DNA of 9,100 nt from Anaerococcus sp. GTDB lineage: Bacteria; Bacillota; Clostridia; Tissierellales; Peptoniphilaceae. A program made the translations under genes and the position numbers. Numbering within the stretch: the first letter of the stretch is position 1; every line of letters begins with the position of its first letter. The notes beneath the pieces are model-generated. The model was not told the origin of the DNA. It saw only the letters and a program-made list of their open reading frames with translations, and ran no database searches. The stretch is from NCBI RefSeq assembly GCF_030825785.1, contig NZ_JAPJPG010000051.1:1-9100 (forward strand), written 5' to 3'. This document shows positions 1 through 5,708 of the stretch, piece after piece.

Positions 1-73
1 CATTTACTTCTACCAACACGATTTATTATAGACCCTAATTTAATATAATAATATCATAAATTAATAAAATGAC
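1..73 (-). promoter_or_regulatory. Possible promoter and start of the next gene at the window edge
   Basis: After the rplS terminator the minus strand carries TATAAT at 30-25, a consensus -10 box, with only a poor -35 candidate (TATTAT) at a 17-base spacer. The minus strand then reads ATG at 3-1, exactly at the window edge, but the sequence before it (GGTAGAAG) is a weak ribosome binding site. This could be the promoter and first codon of another minus-strand gene. No reading frame can be tested because the window ends here, so both parts are tentative. Confidence 0.3.
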
Positions 74-109
74 AAAAAAAGACTTCTGCAAATATGTTTT
101 GCAAAAGCC
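74..109 (-). terminator. Intrinsic terminator after rplS (end of the ylxM-rplS operon)
   Basis: On the minus strand a 12-pair stem forms between 109-98 (GGCTTTTGCAAA) and 92-81 (TTTGCAGAAGTC), with a 5-base loop and two G-U pairs, followed directly by seven T (80-74). It starts 7 bases after the rplS stop codon. The G-U pairs exist only on the minus strand, which agrees with the direction of the operon. Confidence 0.9.
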
Positions 110-116
110 CTTAATT

Positions 117-464
117 TTAGTAATTTGTTTTTTCTTTAACTTTAGCTGCCTTACCTTGACGATTTCTAAGGTATTTAAGTTTAGCTCTTCTTACCTTACC
201 ACGTCTAACAACGTGAAGTTTTTCGATTCTTGGTGAGTGATATAGGAATGTTCTTTCTACTCCAACTCCGTAGCTGATTCTTCTAACTGTGAAAGTTTTG
301 TTGATTCCACCTTCATTGATGTAGATTACAGTTCCTTCGAAGTCTTGGAGTCTTTCCTTATCTCCCTCTTTGATTCTGTAGCTTAGTCTGATTGTATCTC
401 CTACGTTAAAATCGAAGTTTTCTTTACGTAGGTTTTCTTGTTCAATTTTTTTGATTAATTCCAT
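117..464 (-). CDS. rplS: 50S ribosomal protein L19 (bL19)
   Basis: The 115-residue product is a full-length bL19, a protein of the large subunit located at the interface with the 30S subunit. Seen in the sequence: the N-terminal MELIKKIEQENLRK helix, the VGDTIRLSYRIKEG strand region (about 21-34), the central EGTVIYINEGG segment (about 43-53), and the basic family core TFTVRRISYGVGVERTF (57-73) followed by SPRIEKLHVVRRGKVRRAKL (77-96). The ATG start fits bL19 proteins and has a good AGGAGA site at 476-471, six bases upstream, which lies inside trmD. The gene overlaps the last 23 bases of trmD in another frame and is the last gene of the operon, followed by an intrinsic terminator. Because the binding site is strong, L19 may be translated at a higher rate than TrmD from the shared message; this is inference. 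Confidence 0.97.
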   Translation of the reverse strand: MELIKKIEQENLRKENFDFNVGDTIRLSYRIKEGDKERLQDFEGTVIYINEGGINKTFTVRRISYGVGVERTFLYHSPRIEKLHVVRRGKVRRAKLKYLRNRQGKAAKVKEKTNY

Positions 465-1158
465 CTTTGCTCTCCTCTCGTAAGAATTTCTTATATAAAT
501 CTGGCCTAACCCTTTTTGTTTTCTCTATTGCACTTTTCCTGTTCCACCCGGCTATCTTCTTGTGATCTCCGCTTACAAGCTCACTTGGAACGAAGTATCC
601 GTTGAAGTTTCTTGGCTTGGTGTATTCGTCTTGTTGCAAGAGAGTGTTGTAGTGGGAGTCTGTGGTTAGAGATTCTTTCTTTCCTACAACTCCACCTATG
701 AATCTTGCCATTGAGTCTATAAGGACCATGGCTGGGATTTCTCCGCCTGTTAGGACATAGTCTCCTATAGATATTTCGTAGTCGACATAGTGGTTGGTAA
801 TTCTCGCATCTATTCCTTCGTAGTGGCCACATATTATTATTAGATCTTTGATTTCTGCAAAGTCGATTGCTAATTTCTGATTTAATTTTTTGCCTGCTGC
901 TGACATGAAGCAGACTTTTGATTTTGGTTTCTTCACAGACATCAAACAATCATATAGAACTTGTGGTTTGATAAGCATACCGGCTGCCCCACCGTATACA
1001 GTATCGTCTACGTGATTGTGCTTGTCATTACTGAAATCTCTTATGTCTACTATTTTTATTTCTAATTTTTTGTTCTCTATTGCTTTTCCTATTACTCCAT
1101 AAGTCTTGAGGAACTCGAAGCTTTCTGGAAATAGGGTAAGTATGGTAACACTATTCAT
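442..1158 (-). CDS. trmD: tRNA (guanine-N1)-methyltransferase TrmD (G37)
   Basis: TrmD uses S-adenosylmethionine to methylate N1 of G37, next to the anticodon of tRNAs that have G at 36, which prevents +1 frameshifting. The 238-residue protein has the usual length and the SPOUT trefoil-knot landmarks: the N-terminal TILTLFPESF (5-14), DDTVYGGAAGMLIKP (51-65), ICGHYEGIDARI (109-120) and the knot segment ISIGDYVLTGGEIPAM (129-144). Asp167 in TTDSHYNTLLQQDEYTKP aligns by eye with the catalytic aspartate of the family. VPSELVSGDHKKIAGW (190-205) and KRVRPDLYKKF (215-225) form the usual C-terminal part. The ATG start overlaps the end of rimM by 8 bases and has only a weak AAGAGA site, so coupled translation is likely. 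The last seven codons plus the stop overlap rplS; the tail after about residue 226 is polar and poorly conserved in the family, so this overlap probably costs little. Confidence 0.97.
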   Translation of the reverse strand: MNSVTILTLFPESFEFLKTYGVIGKAIENKKLEIKIVDIRDFSNDKHNHVDDTVYGGAAGMLIKPQVLYDCLMSVKKPKSKVCFMSAAGKKLNQKLAIDFAEIKDLIIICGHYEGIDARITNHYVDYEISIGDYVLTGGEIPAMVLIDSMARFIGGVVGKKESLTTDSHYNTLLQQDEYTKPRNFNGYFVPSELVSGDHKKIAGWNRKSAIEKTKRVRPDLYKKFLREESKDGINQKN

Positions 1159-1639
1159 AATCTCTTAGGTTATCTACTTCTATTTTGTTGTTTGCTATAT
1201 CAACATTTTTGATAACAGTCTTTAAGGCTGGTAATAATATTTCTTTATTATCCGTAGTTTCTATGACATAAACATCGTTTGGATAAACTCCAGATATTAC
1301 GTCCTTGACCTTGCCCACTTTTTGCCCATTGGAGTAAGTATCAAGTCCTATAAGCTTATAGATATAGAATTCATCTTCTTTAAGCTCTCCTAAGTCTTCT
1401 TCTTCGATAGTTATGTCCTTGCCAACTAGTTTTAGGGAATCATTTATATCGTTATATTCAACAAACTTTATGACCTTTAGGCCCTTTTGGTCGAAGGAGT
1501 CTTCTATAGTGAGAAGTTCATCTCCAATGTAGACCTTGCTTCCCTTATCGAACCTTTTCTCATAGTCAGAAAATGATTTTACTTTTACATTTCCCTTGAT
1601 TCCGTGTGTTGTTATTACCTCAGCTACTGTTATTCTCAT
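1151..1639 (-). CDS. rimM: 16S rRNA processing / ribosome maturation factor RimM
   Basis: RimM assists late maturation of the head of the 30S subunit, near ribosomal protein S19. The 162-residue product has the two expected domains. The N-terminal RimM beta-barrel (about 1-85) begins with the diagnostic VAEVITTHGIKGNVKV and includes KGLKVIKFVEYNDIND. The C-terminal PRC-barrel domain (about 90-160) carries FYIYKLIGL, GKVKDVISGVYPNDVYVI and the closing LPAL...VIKNVDIANNKIEV pattern. Length is normal. The ATG overlaps the khpA stop as ATGA (4 bases), and the gene's own end overlaps trmD by 8 bases, the compact order common in Firmicutes (rpsP-khpA-rimM-trmD-rplS). No separate promoter is visible, so expression should follow the upstream operon promoter. 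Confidence 0.95.
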   Translation of the reverse strand: MRITVAEVITTHGIKGNVKVKSFSDYEKRFDKGSKVYIGDELLTIEDSFDQKGLKVIKFVEYNDINDSLKLVGKDITIEEEDLGELKEDEFYIYKLIGLDTYSNGQKVGKVKDVISGVYPNDVYVIETTDNKEILLPALKTVIKNVDIANNKIEVDNLRDYE

Positions 1640-1860
1640 ATTCTTATGTTGACCTTAACGTCTTCCTTGATTGCACAAGCACGGGCTATGGCTCTTATGG
1701 AATTGATTATATTTCCACGAACTCCTATAACTCTGCCCTTATCGGATTCTGCTACGTGGATTAGTATATCTACTTCTCCACCATCTCTACTTTCTTCGAT
1801 AGATACAGCATCCTTATCTTCTACTAATTCTTTAACGATTAGTTCTACTAATTCTTTCAT
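1636..1860 (-). CDS. khpA: KH-domain RNA-binding protein KhpA (YlqC family)
   Basis: This 74-residue protein is a single KH domain of the KhpA/YlqC type. Visible are the helix-rich N-terminus (MKELVELIVKELVEDKD), the strand VDILIHVAESDKGRVIG and the RNA-binding GxxG loop as GVRG at residues 46-49, followed by the helix NIINSIRAIARACA. In the family KhpA binds RNA, often as a dimer with KhpB/Jag, and affects cell elongation and division in streptococci; that role is from family knowledge, not from this sequence. The gene starts one base after rpsP ends and has no clear ribosome binding site, which suggests translation coupled to rpsP. Its stop overlaps the rimM start as ATGA. The position between rpsP and rimM is the usual one for this family and supports the name. 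Confidence 0.93.
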   Translation of the reverse strand: MKELVELIVKELVEDKDAVSIEESRDGGEVDILIHVAESDKGRVIGVRGNIINSIRAIARACAIKEDVKVNIRI

Positions 1861-1861
1861 C

Positions 1862-2107
1862 TTATGCTAATACGTCGTTGTCTTTGAATAGTTTTTCAAC
1901 GATAGATGTTGGTTTTGCACCATTTTGAATCCATTGTTTAGCTTTTTCGTTATCTACTCTAAACTCTTTTGGATTTGAGATTGGGTTATATGTTCCAATT
2001 TCTTCGATGAATTTACCATTTCTTGGGCTTCTTGAATCTGCTACTACAACTCTGTAGAATGGTTTTTTCTTTTGTCCCATTCTCTTTAATCTAATTTTAA
2101 CTGCCAT
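1862..2107 (-). CDS. rpsP: 30S ribosomal protein S16 (bS16)
   Basis: The 81-residue product is a complete bS16, an assembly protein of the 30S body that binds 16S rRNA. The N-terminus MAVKIRLKRMGQKKKPFYRV, followed by VVADSRSPRNGKFIEEIGTYNP, is the family signature. Residues 48-78 (FRVDNEKAKQWIQNGAKPTSIVEKLFKDND) match the usual C-terminal half with the conserved W and GAxPT. The ATG is preceded by a strong AGGAGG at 2118-2113 with a 5-base spacer, the best binding site of the operon, as fits a ribosomal protein made in large amounts. It follows ffh after 22 bases with no promoter or terminator evident in the gap, and khpA begins one base after its stop. Confidence 0.97.
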   Translation of the reverse strand: MAVKIRLKRMGQKKKPFYRVVVADSRSPRNGKFIEEIGTYNPISNPKEFRVDNEKAKQWIQNGAKPTSIVEKLFKDNDVLA

Positions 2108-2129
2108 TGTTTCCTCCTATTGATTTAGC

Positions 2130-3467
2130 CTAAAAGAAAGGCATTTTTGGTAGTTTTCTGCCTCTTTTGTTGGCTTTCATGCCTGTCATTTTCTTCATCA
2201 TTTTCTTCAGTTCTTTGAACTGTTTGAGCAATTTGTTAAGTTCTTTGATGTCAACTCCTGAACCCTTGGCTATTCTTTCTTTTCTGCTCTTGCCAATGAT
2301 TTCAGGTTTTTCTCTTTCTTCCTTAGTCATGGAACTTATGAGGGCTTCGATTCTAACAAATCCCCTATCGTCGATATCAACTCCCTTAAGCATCTTGGAG
2401 TTTACTCCTGGAATCATCGCAAGTAAGTCTTCCAATGGTCCCATATTTCTTATCTGTTGAACTTGTTCCATGAAGTCATCCAAGGTGTAAGTTTGCTCAC
2501 GCATCTTACGTTCTAGTTCCTTGGCGTTTTCGATAGATAGCTCTTTTTCTGCCTTTTCTATCAGAGATAAGACATCTCCCATGCCGAGGATCCTGTTTGC
2601 CATCCTGTCTGGATGGAAAGGCTCAAGATCTTCTAGCTTTTCCCCAACACCGATAAACTTGATTGGTTTTCCTACAACTTGTCTAATTGATAGGGCTGCA
2701 CCACCTCTGGCATCACCGTCTAGTTTTGTGAGTACTACGCCTGTGATGTCTAGGTAATCGTCAAAGGTTTTTGCAACATTGACCGCTTCTTGTCCTGTCA
2801 TTGCATCGACAACAAGAAGTATCTCGTCAGGATTTACTGCTTCTTTAATATTTTTAAGCTCATCCATTAGGTCAGTATCAATTTGTAATCGACCAGCCGT
2901 ATCGAGGATAACCACATCGTGATTGTTAAGCCTTGCATAATCTTTAGCTTCTCTTGCAGTCTTAACTGGATCTTGTTTATCCTTATCGAATACTTCTACA
3001 CCAGCAGTTTTTCCTACAACCTTAAGTTGTTCTATAGCTGCAGGCCTGTAGATATCTAGGGCTGTAAGCATTGGGTTTCTGTTTTCCTTCTTTAGCTTAA
3101 GTGCAAGTTTACCCGAATGGGTTGTCTTACCAGAACCCTGTAGACCTACCATCATCACAATATGTGGGGTAGATCCCTTAAGGTCAAGCTTGGAATTTTC
3201 CTTACCCATAAGAGCTGTTAGCTCTTCGTTTACGATCTTTACTACCATCTGTCCTGGTGATAGGGAAGTCATAACATCTTGCCCAAGTGATCTTTCCTTG
3301 ATTGTTTTTACAAAGTTCTTAACGACCTTGTAGTTAACATCTGCTTCTAGTAAAGAGAGTCTTATCTCTCTCATAGCGGCATCTATATCTTTTTCACTTA
3401 ATTTTCCTTTGCCTGTAAGTTTTCCAAGAGTCTCCTGGAGTCTTTCCGAAAGGCCTTCAAATACCAT
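2130..3467 (-). CDS. ffh: Signal recognition particle protein Ffh (SRP54 GTPase)
   Basis: Ffh binds signal sequences of nascent membrane and secreted proteins and, with the SRP RNA, delivers the ribosome to FtsY at the membrane. The 445-residue length is typical. N domain about 1-95; G domain about 96-295 with the P-loop GLQGSGKT (108-115), the DIYRPAA insertion-box motif (138-144), DTAGR (189-193), the guanine-specificity motif TKLD (247-250) and the RGG that follows (254-256). The M domain follows, with LDDFMEQVQQIRNMGPLEDLLAMIPG (329-354) and the SRP-RNA-binding helix-turn-helix carrying SRKERIAKGSG (394-404). The C-terminus is rich in Met and Lys, as expected. The ATG lies 11 bases after ylxM, with AGAGGG at 3478-3473 as binding site. 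The pairing with ylxM supports a shared role in protein targeting. Confidence 0.98.
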   Translation of the reverse strand: MVFEGLSERLQETLGKLTGKGKLSEKDIDAAMREIRLSLLEADVNYKVVKNFVKTIKERSLGQDVMTSLSPGQMVVKIVNEELTALMGKENSKLDLKGSTPHIVMMVGLQGSGKTTHSGKLALKLKKENRNPMLTALDIYRPAAIEQLKVVGKTAGVEVFDKDKQDPVKTAREAKDYARLNNHDVVILDTAGRLQIDTDLMDELKNIKEAVNPDEILLVVDAMTGQEAVNVAKTFDDYLDITGVVLTKLDGDARGGAALSIRQVVGKPIKFIGVGEKLEDLEPFHPDRMANRILGMGDVLSLIEKAEKELSIENAKELERKMREQTYTLDDFMEQVQQIRNMGPLEDLLAMIPGVNSKMLKGVDIDDRGFVRIEALISSMTKEEREKPEIIGKSRKERIAKGSGVDIKELNKLLKQFKELKKMMKKMTGMKANKRGRKLPKMPFF

Positions 3468-3478
3468 AGCATCCCTCT

Positions 3479-3802
3479 CTAAATCGCATCTATTACGTCC
3501 GTTATTTTGCTAATTGCCATTTCATAATTTGAACTTTCCATCAGCTCTCTTATACTAATAAGAGCATCTTTCAGTTCCTCGCGGCTTTTCAGTAAAGAAA
3601 GCTCATCTTCAAACTCAAATAATTTATCCTCAGATCTTTTGATCATATCCGAAATAGCTTGCTTGCTCCTATCGGTATTGTCAGCAATCTCCTGTAGGGA
3701 TAAATCTTCGTTATAATAACAATTAATAACATCTCTTTGTTTTTCATTAAGAAGTGCGCCGTATATGTCAAATAATTGAGCCACTTTTACTATTTTTTCC
3801 AT
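3479..3802 (-). CDS. ylxM: YlxM / p13-like SRP-associated DNA-binding protein (UPF0122)
   Basis: YlxM proteins are small helix-turn-helix proteins encoded next to ffh in Firmicutes; in streptococci YlxM is linked to the SRP pathway. The 107-residue product contains LFDIYGALLNEKQRDVINCYY (10-30) and the sigma-like helix-turn-helix LSLQEIADNTDRSKQAISDMIKR (34-56), followed by a charged helical tail (about 57-107). I start the gene at the ATG at 3802, not at the in-frame TTG at 3835. The ATG has an AGGTGA site at 3812-3807 and matches the family's N-terminus (MEKIVKVAQLFD). The TTG lies at or upstream of the predicted transcription start (about 3831) and has no binding site. This is the first gene of the seven-gene operon. 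A DNA-binding fold next to a palindrome at the promoter raises the possibility of self-regulation, which is inference. Confidence 0.93.
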   Translation of the reverse strand: MEKIVKVAQLFDIYGALLNEKQRDVINCYYNEDLSLQEIADNTDRSKQAISDMIKRSEDKLFEFEDELSLLKSREELKDALISIRELMESSNYEMAISKITDVIDAI

Positions 3803-3812
3803 AAAATCACCT

Positions 3813-3831
3813 GTCAAGTCTTTTACTTGAC
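3813..3831 (-). promoter_or_regulatory. Perfect inverted repeat at the predicted +1 of the ylxM operon
   Basis: The minus strand reads GTCAAGT-AAAAG-ACTTGAC: two perfect 7-base arms around a 5-base spacer. The first arm starts at the predicted transcription start (about 3831) and the second ends directly before the ylxM binding site (AGGTGA, 3812-3807). It could be an operator dyad covering +1 to +19, or a 5' hairpin in the messenger that protects the end or limits access to the binding site. The sequence cannot separate these options. Confidence 0.6.
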
Positions 3832-3837
3832 CCAAAT

Positions 3838-3866
3838 ATTATACACTCTTTGTAAACATGAGTCAA
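3838..3866 (-). promoter_or_regulatory. Sigma-A type promoter of the ylxM-ffh-...-rplS operon
   Basis: On the minus strand, -35 TTGACT (3866-3861), a 17-base spacer and -10 TATAAT (3843-3838). This differs from consensus at one position. The predicted start is about 3831, giving a leader of about 29 bases before the ylxM ATG. No other promoter of this quality was seen within the operon. Confidence 0.88.
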
Positions 3867-3900
3867 GGAAAAATATTGACTAGGAAAATAAAGAATTTGA

Positions 3901-3948
3901 GATATCTCGACTACGCTTCGCTCCGCTCGACATAAGGGAGTTGATGGC
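3901..3948 (+). repeat. Dispersed repeat, copy 1
   Basis: This 48-base unit shares three blocks with copy 2 at 4237-4283: TCTCGACTACGCT, CTCGACATAAGGGAG and TGATGGC, separated by short variable parts (TCGCTCCG here, CACTTTT there). The pattern 'CTCGACTACGCT...CGCTCGACAT' resembles small repeats I recall as frequent between genes in several Firmicutes. The similarity continues weakly for about 25 AT-rich bases past 3948. The strand given is only a reading convention. Confidence 0.8.
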
Positions 3949-4043
3949 AACAATAATAAATTATAAAAAACAGGATATGTGGTCCTTCCCTCCATTATCC
4001 CGCCGAACTTACTCCTCCCCTTATCCCTAATGGTTCTGTCCAC

Positions 4044-4066
4044 ATCGAACATAGTGAACTGATGGC
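4044..4066 (+). repeat. Decayed third copy of the repeat (right half only)
   Basis: ATCGAACATAGTGAACTGAT followed by GGC aligns with the right half of copies 1 and 2 (CTCGACATAAGGGAG, one variable base, TGATGGC) with a few substitutions and two single-base indels. The left half is not recognisable. The match is short, so chance cannot be excluded, but it lies between the two good copies. Confidence 0.45.
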
Positions 4067-4081
4067 AGAGTGCCGGACAGT

Positions 4082-4198
4082 CGGGCTTCGATTTTGTAAA
4101 AAATCGAATAAGTGGGACTTATTTGAAAAATAAGTTCCAAGAACTCGAAGATTTCAAAATCGAGGCTTAGCGAGGTGAAGGTCTTGGACCTGAGCCCG
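4082..4198 (+). other. Hairpin-rich block, possible structured RNA or palindromic element
   Basis: Directly seen: an outer stem pairs 4082-4088 (CGGGCTT) with 4192-4198 (GAGCCCG), including one G-U pair. Inside are a 9-pair hairpin (4087-4095 with 4100-4108, loop GTAA), a 12-pair hairpin (4113-4124 with 4128-4139, loop GAA, one G-U pair) and a 5-pair hairpin (4179-4183 with 4187-4191). A competing 12-pair stem joins 4085-4096 to 4155-4166 and would exclude the first hairpin. The G-U pairs form only if the + strand is the RNA; on the minus strand they become C-A mismatches. No protein frame, known riboswitch motif, T-box motif or SRP RNA motif was recognised here. It lies between the repeat copies and may be part of the same element. 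Confidence 0.5.
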
Positions 4199-4236
4199 CA
4201 AGCTACCGTCGACCGAAGTGGAGGAATCTCTTTTTA

Positions 4237-4283
4237 GATGTCTCGACTACGCTCACTTTTCTCGACATAAGGGAGATGATGGC
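4237..4283 (+). repeat. Dispersed repeat, copy 2
   Basis: This 47-base unit is in the same orientation as copy 1 (3901-3948) and matches it in the blocks TCTCGACTACGCT, CTCGACATAAGGGAG and TGATGGC. The central 7-8 bases differ. The two copies bracket the decayed copy and the hairpin-rich block. Confidence 0.8.
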
Positions 4284-4337
4284 TATAGGTATATATTACA
4301 AAAACAATTCTACACTAGACAATAGACAGTAGTAACT

Positions 4338-4362
4338 AAAAAGACCCGGATTCCTCCAGGTC
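4338..4362 (-). terminator. Intrinsic terminator after htrA
   Basis: On the minus strand GACCTGG (4362-4356) pairs with CCGGGTC (4349-4343) around a 6-base loop, seven pairs with one T-G wobble, followed by five T (4342-4338). It starts 6 bases after the htrA stop codon and separates htrA from the spacer and the ylxM operon. Confidence 0.85.
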
Positions 4363-4368
4363 AGTTCT

Positions 4369-5607
4369 CTATGGAAGGTTAAAGAATGGGTTTGATCTTT
4401 CTTCTCTTCCATTATTGTTTTTACTTTCGTCAGGTTGAGCCTCATTGAACTCATCTATATTTGATGAATCTATATTAAACTCTACGTCGATTTCTTTCTT
4501 AGATCCGTCTCTATAGACTGTAATAGTCGCCTTATCCCCTACAGAATAACTTAACAAGATTTTTCTTAGGGAGCTCATATCTGTAACTTCTTTGCCATCA
4601 ACAGCAGTTATCACATCGCCCTCTTCTATTTGGCTATCCCTATCAAAGATAGAAACAACATACACTCCTTCATCAACACCGAGTTTTTCAGCATTGAAAT
4701 TAGGAATTTGTTTTAGATAATCAATAGATTGACCAGTTATTCCTAGATATACAGAATTAAACTTGCCAGTTTTTCTTACCTTTTCTATTACTGGTTTTAC
4801 AGTATTTATTGGAATAGCAAAACCAATTCCGTCGCTATTACCTGCCTTAGCAGTATTAATTCCAATTAGCTCTCCTTTTGAGTTTAGTAAAGCTCCTCCT
4901 GAGTTACCAGAATTAATTGCGGCATCTGTTTGCATTAGTCCATCCATTGTAACACCAGTATTAAACTTAACAGACCTATTTAGTCCAGAAATAATACCAC
5001 TAGTTACAGTTGACTGAAGTTCAAATCCTAGTGGGTTACCAATAGCTACAGTCCTATCTCCTATTCCTACTTCATCACTATCTCCAAGCTCTATAGCAGG
5101 AAGATTTTTCTTATCTACCTTTATAATAGCAAGATCTAATGAAGCGTCATTCCATACAAGCTCTGCTTCGCTTGTCTCACCATTAGAGAAGAGAACATTG
5201 ATTTGGGTCACATCTCCATTACTTACAACGTGAGAGTTTGTTACAATATAACCGTCTTCTGTGACAATTGAACCAGAACCGATTCCTTCGACATAACCAG
5301 ATTGTTGGCCGAAGAAGGTATTTTGTGTAACTTCAGAAATCGTATTGATTCCTACTACAGAGTCAATTGACTTTTTCACAACAACAGATTCAATTGAATC
5401 ATCCGCATTTATATTTATATCTTTCTTTGTACTTTCCTTATTTTCCTTACTTTCTATTTGTTTTGGATTATTTTCACTTTCTGCAATGTTATTATCATTA
5501 TTAGCTGCTCCACCTAGGAGAAAATAAATAACAAAACCACCGATAACAGCTCCCAAAAGGGCTGAAATAAAATGTGAAAATCCTCCACCAGATTTATTTC
5601 TTCTCAT
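4369..5607 (-). CDS. htrA: Membrane-anchored HtrA/DegP-family serine protease with one PDZ domain
   Basis: HtrA proteases degrade or refold damaged proteins outside the cytoplasmic membrane. In the 412-residue product residues 1-9 are basic and cytoplasmic, about 11-33 form one membrane anchor (FISALLGAVIGGFVIYFLLG), and about 35-75 are a polar linker rich in Asn, Glu and Lys. The trypsin-like domain (about 76-280) has the full catalytic triad: His126 in TNSHVV, Asp158 in SLDLAIIKV and Ser236 in GNSGGALL. DTAAINSGNSG is in its usual form as QTDAAINSGNSGG (226-238). A single PDZ domain (about 285-378) includes YLGI, DSQIEEGDVITAVDG and an ITVYRDG strand; a short acidic, Asn-rich tail follows. 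The architecture matches Gram-positive HtrA (HtrA/HtrB/YyxA). The ATG has AGGAGG at 5619-5614. The gene has its own likely promoter, a structured leader and a terminator, so it is probably transcribed alone, with possible read-through from the exporter genes, after which I see no terminator. Confidence 0.96.
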   Translation of the reverse strand: MRRNKSGGGFSHFISALLGAVIGGFVIYFLLGGAANNDNNIAESENNPKQIESKENKESTKKDININADDSIESVVVKKSIDSVVGINTISEVTQNTFFGQQSGYVEGIGSGSIVTEDGYIVTNSHVVSNGDVTQINVLFSNGETSEAELVWNDASLDLAIIKVDKKNLPAIELGDSDEVGIGDRTVAIGNPLGFELQSTVTSGIISGLNRSVKFNTGVTMDGLMQTDAAINSGNSGGALLNSKGELIGINTAKAGNSDGIGFAIPINTVKPVIEKVRKTGKFNSVYLGITGQSIDYLKQIPNFNAEKLGVDEGVYVVSIFDRDSQIEEGDVITAVDGKEVTDMSSLRKILLSYSVGDKATITVYRDGSKKEIDVEFNIDSSNIDEFNEAQPDESKNNNGREERSNPFFNLP

Positions 5608-5648
5608 AAACTACCTCCTGTTTTCCTTATCATACAAGAAATTTGTGG

Positions 5649-5699
5649 CGATACTTTGTCATATCTATTAAATTTATATAAATTTTTTGTGAAATATCG
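5649..5699 (-). promoter_or_regulatory. Nested inverted repeats in the htrA leader
   Basis: On the minus strand CGATATTT (5699-5692) can pair with AAGTATCG (5656-5649), eight pairs with one G-U that exists only in the transcribed sense. Between these arms lies a perfect 16-base palindrome, AAATTTATATAAATTT (5670-5685). The structure would start about 3 bases after the predicted transcription start (about 5702) and ends about 30 bases before the AGGAGG. It could be an operator or a messenger hairpin; it does not match CIRCE. AT-only palindromes arise easily by chance in such DNA. Confidence 0.4.
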
Positions 5700-5708
5700 T
5701 CTAAGCTA

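Larger units (their letters stand above)
3867..4337. other. Gene-free spacer rich in repeats and hairpins
   Basis: Between the terminator after htrA and the ylxM promoter there are about 470 bases with no protein I can support. The reading frame that crosses 3807-4052 on the minus strand runs through the ylxM promoter and a repeat copy and resembles no family. The stretch contains two clear copies and one decayed copy of a repeat (separate entries), a hairpin-rich block at 4082-4198, and a pyrimidine-rich stretch on the + strand (about 3984-4028) in which a similar C/T-rich motif ending in TTATCC occurs twice (near 3988-4001 and 4014-4027). It looks more GC-rich than other non-coding DNA in the window. 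I read it as an accumulation of dispersed palindromic elements; a transcribed structured RNA is an alternative. Confidence 0.7.

Noticed and set aside
581..949. Minus-strand reading frame of 122 codons inside trmD
   Set aside because: It lies wholly within trmD in another frame, is rich in Arg, Asn and Cys, and shows no family motif.
2167..2757. Plus-strand reading frames opposite ffh
   Set aside because: They are antisense shadows of the well-supported ffh gene, with hydrophobic low-complexity products and no binding sites. The same applies to the + strand frames opposite khpA/rimM, htrA, the permease and the ATPase.
3807..4052. Minus-strand reading frame of 81 codons upstream of ylxM
   Set aside because: It runs across repeat copy 1 and the ylxM promoter, has no ribosome binding site that I can see, and resembles no protein family; it is best explained as chance translation of repeats.
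3867..4337. SRP RNA gene near ffh
   Set aside because: I looked on both strands for the conserved helix 8 segment (GGTCAGG...GGAAGGAAGCAGC) and did not find it.
3867..4337. T-box leader, riboswitch or CRISPR array
   Set aside because: There is no AGGGTGG-type T-box sequence and no regular repeat-spacer series (only two full copies about 336 bases apart), and the block is not placed as the leader of a suitable gene on the + strand.
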